From Drosophila pseudoobscura (Eukaryota > Arthropoda > Insecta > Diptera > Drosophilidae): a DNA stretch of 64,000 bases. Below are positions 57,096-64,000 of this stretch, one piece after another. The first letter of the stretch is position 1. Each line of letters begins with the position of its first letter. Under the pieces are notes generated by a model, which was given only the letters and a program-made list of their open reading frames with translations, was not told the origin of the DNA and did not search any database. The stretch covers positions 50,793,869 to 50,857,868 of the forward strand of contig NC_046683.1 in assembly GCF_009870125.1 (NCBI RefSeq), given 5' to 3'. A program made the translations under genes and the position numbers.

Positions 57096-59899
57096 CAGAG
57101 CAGACAGTGGAGGATGAGTTTTAACTGCAACTGGTGGCGTGGCATGATGCCGGATGAGGCAGGGCGATGACTGCCAACGTTATTTATGATTGACGCCCCC
57201 ACTGCAGAAGTGCCACCACTCTGCCCTGTCTTCCTGCCGCTGTCGCTGTCGCTGTGTGTGCTGGCCTGAATTGTGTGCAAATTAGATACATCATATTCAT
57301 GCCCGCTGACAGTCCGCCAACGGATTATTTATAGTCCGCTCCACGCATCGTATGCCACAACCAATTGGGTTATGAATTTTTCAGATGAAAGTGAAGCCCC
57401 TGCACTGAAAGAAAGCATTCTATCAGCATATGAGTATATTCCTCATATGGAATTCGCGATGATTCACATCAGCTTTCATCCATTTCCACAGAATATCGCG
57501 ATGATATTTTTCAGTGCTGAGCGCAGAAGTGCCACTCACCGACAACTATGCAAATTATTTGAGCTTCACGCCCAGCTACCGTCCTGTCCTGCTGTATCTA
57601 CATATAGTATACATGTATCCGTTGGGACATGTGTAGTGTTAGTTCTGGTACGCGTATGTGGCATACAGCTGCAATGGAAAAGTTGTTGCTTATTGGAAAA
57701 GTTTTGAGCATTTGTCGTAATATTATGCAGGTCTCTGGTTGAACCTGAACTCAACCCCTTGCCCTGCCCCGGCACCCAAATGGGGTTCATCGCTGTGCGA
57801 ACCCGGGCTTTGTCCTCTTTGGCCCCAGCTTCAGCTTCAGACTCCACTCAACGGCCACGTAACGAGAGGACCAAACACCTTTATTTTGCATTTATTGTGT
57901 GCCAAGGCGCAGGGACAGGAGGACAATGAGGTAAACTTGGGCAACAAGGATCTGCCAGAGGGGGTAGGCTTTGCGGAGGGCTCTAAAGGGGACCCTTGAC
58001 GCGTTGATTGATTGTGTCAGAGGTAGGGACGGTTACAAAGGTGAGGGAAAAGTGAAAGATAGTACACCGGAGGGTAAGTAAAGTATACAGCAATTGCACA
58101 GTGGTTCGGAACAGCGTATAATATTTGAATATATTTGAATATTGAATTTGAAGTGTACGAGGGGGTTTTCTCGGTCTGCAATCCCTTTTGATAAGAGATT
58201 GATTCTTGATTAAGATCTAGATTAGTCCTCAATTTATTGATAAGATATATCCCACAACTAAAGAGCGAGCCCCAGCATTGCATTCTAGACCCCCATAATA
58301 GGTATCCTCTCTTAAGCGTATAGCAATCCAATAACTGACAATATGTTAAAGCCTCTTAACCCCCATAGTCAAATCGACGTACCTTTTGGATTGCGAGGAT
58401 TTTATGGCCAAATACGGGGATTGCGTCGGTCTTCAGTCAGTGTAATTTCGATTTTCCTTTATTGTCTTTTATCTTTATGTGTACGAGTAAGGGTACGGGT
58501 ACGGAGGACCTGTTCGGGGGGGTACAAGGGGGTACGAGTGTATACAAATCGGGAGGGCAATGGCAATGTAAATTGTTGACGCGCATTGAAAGGCTTTGGC
58601 TGCTCGAGTGTCTGTTGCCTGTTTGCATAAGCCCTGGTCGGCAGACCAGTCAGGTAGTCAGGTGGCCAAATCAAATGAATCGAATGCCAATGCCGAGCCC
58701 GATGCCGATGCCAACGGCAACGCCAACGCCAACGCCAACGTCGATGCCGAAGAAGGGCCTTTAAAGAACTGTAGCTCTCCCGTGTTGACACAGGTGTGTG
58801 CCTGGATAAATAGATTGGATAGGGGACCCGCGCCCTCGCCCTCGCCCTCGCACTCGCCCGCGGCAACGTGTCGTGACTGTTAAAGTTGCGACCGCATATT
58901 AAATTACGGCCCGCAAAAATTGGTCGATTAGATGGGGGCGTGTCAAGTCATGTCGAGGGTCGGGCAGTAGCTGTCTGTGTCCCATAGAGTTTATGCCCGG
59001 TCAACCGCAACAAGTGAACGCCCCTAGCAAATTGTTGCGCATACGCAGCGGTGTCACCATAAGCGGTCGGTGGCAGCAACGAGCGATGTCAACGGCGACG
59101 GCCGTATGGCTTTCAGTGTAAAAGTTTCCATTTTTGTGGGTCATAAACGTAAAATATCTTTATTGTGAATGACGCTTTGAGGTTAAAAATAAATCAGGGC
59201 CCAACCACGTGGCGTATGCGTAATGCGTAAATTTATCTGAAGCTCTTTGCGTACCTGTGTATGTGTGGGTGTCTGTTTGTGTCTGTGTCTGTGTGTGTGT
59301 GTGTGTGTGTGTGATTTTATCGGTGTATGGGTGGGTGGATGAGTACGTGTGCTGTGGCGGCTTTTATGGCACTGTCTGTGTGTGCCCTCGTCTTTGCTTG
59401 AATTTTCCGAGTTTTCTTTCTGCCTTGCTTTTGTAGTCATTTGTGAAAATATTGCCTAACAAAGCGTTAATAAATGAGGCATTTAATTAATTGCCAGGCC
59501 ACGGCTGCAATTTAATTATGTCACCTTAGCACCTCGGGCCGTGAAAGAACTTTAATGAAATTTAAAGAGGCTCAGAGCACAGAGGCTGGCTCTTCAATCT
59601 TGCTCTGACTTACACTGAGAGAAAATGCATTGCTTGGGCAAATATATTCCAATTTAGCAAACCAGTTAGTACACTCTATAAGGCGCCAACCTGAATGATA
59701 TAGGCCATTTCTGGCTATCTGAGATGCCTATGCTCGTATTTACCTCTGTCTACGTTTTACGGCCGTTTAATGCGCTTCTCACGGGTAGCAATACAAAAGC
59801 TGGAACAATATTAATGAAGAATCTATAAGTCATGTGTAGTATTTTCTTCTTCTTGCTGGTGCTAGTTCTCGAATTTATTCAGTTTTTGCACAGCTCATA

Positions 59900-60000
59900 C
59901 CTAAACAGGTATATTTTTCGCAATTATACTATAGTGAATATTTGAATATACCTAAACAGGTGTATTTTTCGCGATTATACTATAGTGAATATTTGATAGT
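59900..60000 (+). repeat. 51-bp tandem duplication
   Basis: Two adjacent copies start CCTAAACAGGT at 59900 and 59951. Both run through TATACTATAGTGAATATTTGA with only about two substitutions before the end. The high identity suggests a recent duplication. Confidence 0.9.
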
Positions 60001-60872
60001 TGTGTGTTACTTCTGTCAAAATCTGTCTCCCTCTTTTTGTTGTTGCACTCTTCGTCCGTAGCTTAGGTTTAAAGTTCCCTTGAGTTCCTTCTGTCTTGGT
60101 GTTCCCCTGTCGTTACTCTGTCTGAAGGTTCTCCTCAGTCATGTAATCAACTGCTTTTGTACAACCTTTACTGAAAACAAAATTAAAACTCTGCTGCGCA
60201 TGTACATACGTATTTAATATAATTTTATTAGTGGCTGAATTCTGCAAAATTAACGTTTAGCCTGAATTGCCGCCAAGATGAGTTGAGTAATGAAATCAGC
60301 TTTTGGGCACAATTTTTCGCAGAGTGTACAACACAGAGCTTTCCATTTATCGTATGAGGCGCTCTAAAATAAATTGAATTGCATGCAGACATGAGAGACA
60401 AGAGGCAAGCAGGCGGAGGAGGAGCTACGCCTTATTCCAAAGCTGGCCAGTGGCAGGGGAGAGAAAGGGTGCAGGAACATCAGACGCTGAAGGAGGACAA
60501 GTGCAGACGTCAACACTCCAAGGGGGCGCTATGGCGATGGCTGTGACTGTGGCAAGGAAGTGAGCCAGTTTGCTTCCACAATAAGCAGCAATGGCAACCA
60601 AAAACCAATGTTTATTCTGATTCACAAAACAGAGTCAGCAGACCCGAGAGCAGACATCACAGACATAAAGGCATCAGCCATCAGGCATCAGGCAATTCAA
60701 CTTTGCACTTGGCTACAGGAAAGGCTCCCGAAGGCTCGCAACAGCAAATCTCTGGCCATGCCATGCGCTCAATGGAATCGACCCAGGATTAGTGCCTAAG
60801 CCCGCTACGACAGGACATTTAATCTCGTTGTTGTATTAGAACTGGTGTGAGGTGGCCACGCAGCGACACGAC

Positions 60873-60897
60873 ACGGTACGGTACGGTACGGTACGGC
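60873..60897 (+). repeat. (GGTAC)n pentamer tract
   Basis: About five perfect copies of the pentamer. Confidence 0.9.
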
Positions 60898-63800
60898 AGG
60901 AGCCGAGAAACGCTGAAACCCTGGAACCCAAGACCCAGAAACCAAGACCGACAACTGAGACGACAGCAACAGCTTAAAGTGCTTCAAGTGGCAGCCAGCC
61001 ATGGCGGAGGTGGTGCCCCTGCTGGCTTCCAAAGGGTAATGCCTCTACTTAGCCTGTTGCCATTGTTGCTGTTGCGTTGAATTTTATTGTAATTCTAGGA
61101 ATTGTTATTTCTACTTTAACAAGCCGAAACCGAATCTCAGCCCTCCATTTACAATCCATTGGCATTGCGTGTGGGCCCCCAGAGATGACTCAACGACGAC
61201 CCCTTTCATCTGCTACGTCGAAGTCCTTCTCCTCCTTAATACAGAGCGAAGACGAGTGTCGACGTCGCTTTTTGTGGCTTGACGCAAATTGCCATAGCCA
61301 CAGCACGAGAGTCGAATGCCAATGTAAATTCGGGACCCACTCTCAGCTTTCCAAATGCGGTAGATAAAAAAAGTTTCCAAAGACAACTCAAATTTTAAAT
61401 CTCTGGAGTTCGCAAAAATAACTTAAATTGAATGGTTTTCGTTATTGACCACAAAGTGTAAATGCTTTTGGATACATTTCTCAGCATTCTTTTGAGGGAA
61501 ACTCTGTTCTGTTCTGCTCTGCTCTGTTCTGTTGTGTAATTGCAGGCAAGTGAGGGGAAGCTGCTGTAAGTTTTCATTAACCAAAGTGCTGCTCTGGGCT
61601 TTGCTTTGCTGCTGGTCTGCTCTAGTTTCCAAAGAAATATGAGGAAATGGCCTGGCCATGGGTCACATCTCTGCCAGGCCCAGCGGAGCTTTCGATTCGT
61701 AGTCAAGTTCCAGTAAATTGATTGCAGGCCGTACTCTCTCCTTGAACTCCTTCAGCCATGCAAATAGTCGAAATTGGTGGGCTACACACACACACACAAA
61801 CACAAACACACACCTACACGCAAAGAGAGAGAGGGAATAAAGGGGATATATACCCCAAAAATATATGGCATAGCAAAGAATAAACGAAACTAATTTCCGG
61901 CCATCCGACAATCGACACAAATAAAAGCGCATCAAGCCGGAAATCGAGTTAAAACGTAAGATAAAAGGACCCCCAAAAGGCAGCGGTGGCATGTCGTTGC
62001 GCATTGCGTGACTCTAATTAGTGGCACAGAGAGAAGTGAGGCGTAAAGAACAGAAAGGTGGGATGTATGTAGGCATGTATGTATGTGTGTGTGTGTGTAT
62101 GCGGAGAAAGCGAGGAAGATAGAGACGTTGAAACAGCGACAGAGACAGAGAACGGATGCTGCTGCTGCTCCTTTTTGATGGGTCGCATATTGCGGAGCGA
62201 AGTTTTTACAACCGCCTGCTCATCTGTGGCACAGGAGATGGTTGACTGCCACTGTAGCAAGTTTGCAAATAATGCAGTTGCATGGCCATCCAAGCTACGT
62301 GCCACACCTACGCCTCACCCCCGCACAGACACACACACAGATGTACTACCCCCGCACGTGGCAGACAGCAAAGTGCGGAACTAACGATGTGGCCAAAACC
62401 ACCCAAAATGTTGCTCGAGTGCAGCTCAAACTGCGATTACGCTGCTTCCTGTGCGGCTGGAGTCTTGTTGCACACTCTATCACTCTCGCCATCTCCTCCT
62501 ATCTCCCTCTCTCTCTTTCGTTCTTGCACTGCACCAGATGGTATCCTTGCAATATGCATATTGTTGTTATTGCTTTTATACAGGGAACACCTGGGATTTG
62601 GAGAGTGTATTTGGTTGCAACTGGGTGACAGTACCAATGGCGGCGACAGGTGTGTGCACCACTACTCTCCTGACATATGAGTACAGTGCGTCAAAAAAGT
62701 GTTTTTCCCCCAGTAAAACTTGCGTTACAAATTTAAATATTCATCTCGTGTGCCCCTCATGGATCATTTTCTACATACATTCCTCTGTCCATGAATTTCT
62801 GAATTTTTTCTGAGAACCCTTGGCTAACCACACGGTGCAGCACAGTCGATTCGAGCACTTCTCACATGCCTTTTACTGCCCAAAAATGACTCCCATTCCG
62901 TCCCCTGGCTGCAAGAGCATTTGCATGCACTTCGCATACGTGCACGCATCGGAGTTCTCGTTTTTATGCATTTTTCAACGGATAAACATCCGTTTGGACA
63001 TTCATGGGGCAAGAACGTGGAGCAAGCAGCAGGCAGCAGGCAGCAGCAGCTTCAGCAGGAAAACGAGATGCAACAGGCAGTGAAAAATGCATTTCAGTTT
63101 GTGCGCTGCTTTAATACAAAGGCTAATTAATAGTCGGTCCACGCATGCAGTAGACAGTATGTACTTCATATGAAAGCTGATGTCCCCACGGCAACGCCCC
63201 CCATGCACTCATCAAAATGAACAGCGAGCAAGCGGTACGGTAACCTTTTGAGCACTGGTTCTGGTCTGGCTGCTAGGCGTCGCCTCTGCCCCTGCCTCTA
63301 CCATTGAAGTTCGTATTAAAGTATTTCCTGCATGGAAAGGACATCAGTGTTGGACGGGATTCCCAGCCTCGTGTGTGGGGGCTTATAAAAACACACAGGA
63401 CACTGGACACTGGAAACTGGACATTAGACACACCACACGGAACACAGATATAGTGACTGTCTGCTCTCACCCACAAACAGTTCACTCTCTTAATTTCCGG
63501 TCTGTTGTTCCGACCAGCGGACTAATTAAAAGTTCAGACTCTATACATATACTTGTAAGATATGAAAGGTCGCCAGACGAGTTTCGAGGCAGCAAAAGCA
63601 GAAAAGCCTTGACCTTGATGGGAGGCAGCAGGGAATTACTGTCTAGATTCGTATCCTCCCTTTGTACATTTAACTTGCAATTAAATTGAAATTTTTGTAC
63701 CTTTCTAACGAATGAGAGGGAGAGGAAATGAATGGCGCATAGAACGGCTCTCAGGGGACAGAGAAAATCGCCTGTAGCTTTATGCCTTTGTAGATTTAAT

Positions 63801-64000
63801 CTTCCAAGTAATTTTTCTGACTTTTTTCTCAGAAAACAGAAGCCAATTTAATGTCAACATTTGCACTAGAATTCCGATGGCCGCCACGCCATCCAGGATC
63901 AAAACCCTTTGCCAAAAATGCTTCGGGCTCCATTTACATGAACTGAGCAGATTTTTTCGCGCAGCGAGGGGAAACAACCGAAACCGAATAGAATATGTTG

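Larger units (their letters stand above)
46122..64000. other. 18-kb region without supported coding exons
   Basis: The open frames here have low-complexity or non-protein-like translations, often created by microsatellites. The region is rich in (TG)n/(CA)n tracts at 48161-48178, 50233-50254, 53860-53882, 54642-54660, 59288-59311, 61785-61813 and 62083-62099. There are (GACA)-type repeats at 57000-57095 and hexamer tracts at 47268-47320, 54405-54430, 58684-58752 and 58830-58860. It may be a long intron, or the regulatory territory of a gene beyond the right edge. Confidence 0.5.

Overview
This is insect nuclear DNA, and every recognisable gene is most like a Drosophila gene. The coding genes have short GT-AG introns of about 50-70 bp and Drosophila core-promoter signals (DRE, Ohler motifs 1 and 6, a TATA box). 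The spacers are full of simple repeats. Recognised genes include CalpB, Taf2, nudE, a TVP23 homologue and a TMEM55/PIP4P phosphatase. From memory of D. melanogaster these belong to one neighbourhood of chromosome 3L (Muller element D, around 67C-D). The exact species cannot be read from the sequence; a non-melanogaster Sophophora, possibly of the obscura group, is a weak guess. I recognised no LTR, retrovirus-like or other virus-like element, no CRISPR array, and no rRNA or tRNA gene.

Layout. 0-5.2 kb: a CBF-beta transcription cofactor gene (-), a PRCC-like nuclear protein (+), a TMEM60-like membrane protein (-) and an intronless polyamine-oxidase-like flavoenzyme (-). 5.2-13.5 kb: a TVP23 Golgi membrane protein (+) and a seven-coding-exon CIZ1-like zinc-finger protein (+). 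13.5-20.7 kb: a spacer with no recognisable gene. 20.7-26.2 kb: a TATA-driven gene for a very Gln/Pro-rich secreted protein (+). 26.3-30.4 kb: Taf2 (-). 31-34.7 kb: CalpB (+). 35-35.6 kb: a short TPPP/p25-alpha protein (-). 36-39.4 kb: PIP4P phosphatase (-). 40-44 kb: a small basic-tailed protein of unknown function (+) and nudE (+) with alternative 3' exons. 45.9-46.1 kb: a possible orphan 5' exon (+). 46.1-64 kb: 18 kb with simple repeats and no supported coding exon, perhaps a large intron or the regulatory domain of a gene to the right.

The genes are mostly housekeeping functions (transcription, Golgi, lysosome, dynein, proteolysis) rather than one pathway. The most unusual signal is not a gene. 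A diverged dispersed repeat lies directly upstream of the core promoters of the CIZ1-like gene and Taf2, and a related block lies upstream of TVP23. TVP23 and Taf2 also share a 24-bp identical promoter block. Other points worth a look are the reading frame of the first Taf2 exon, the alternative NudE C-termini, and two recent-looking tandem duplications of 51 and 82 bp.
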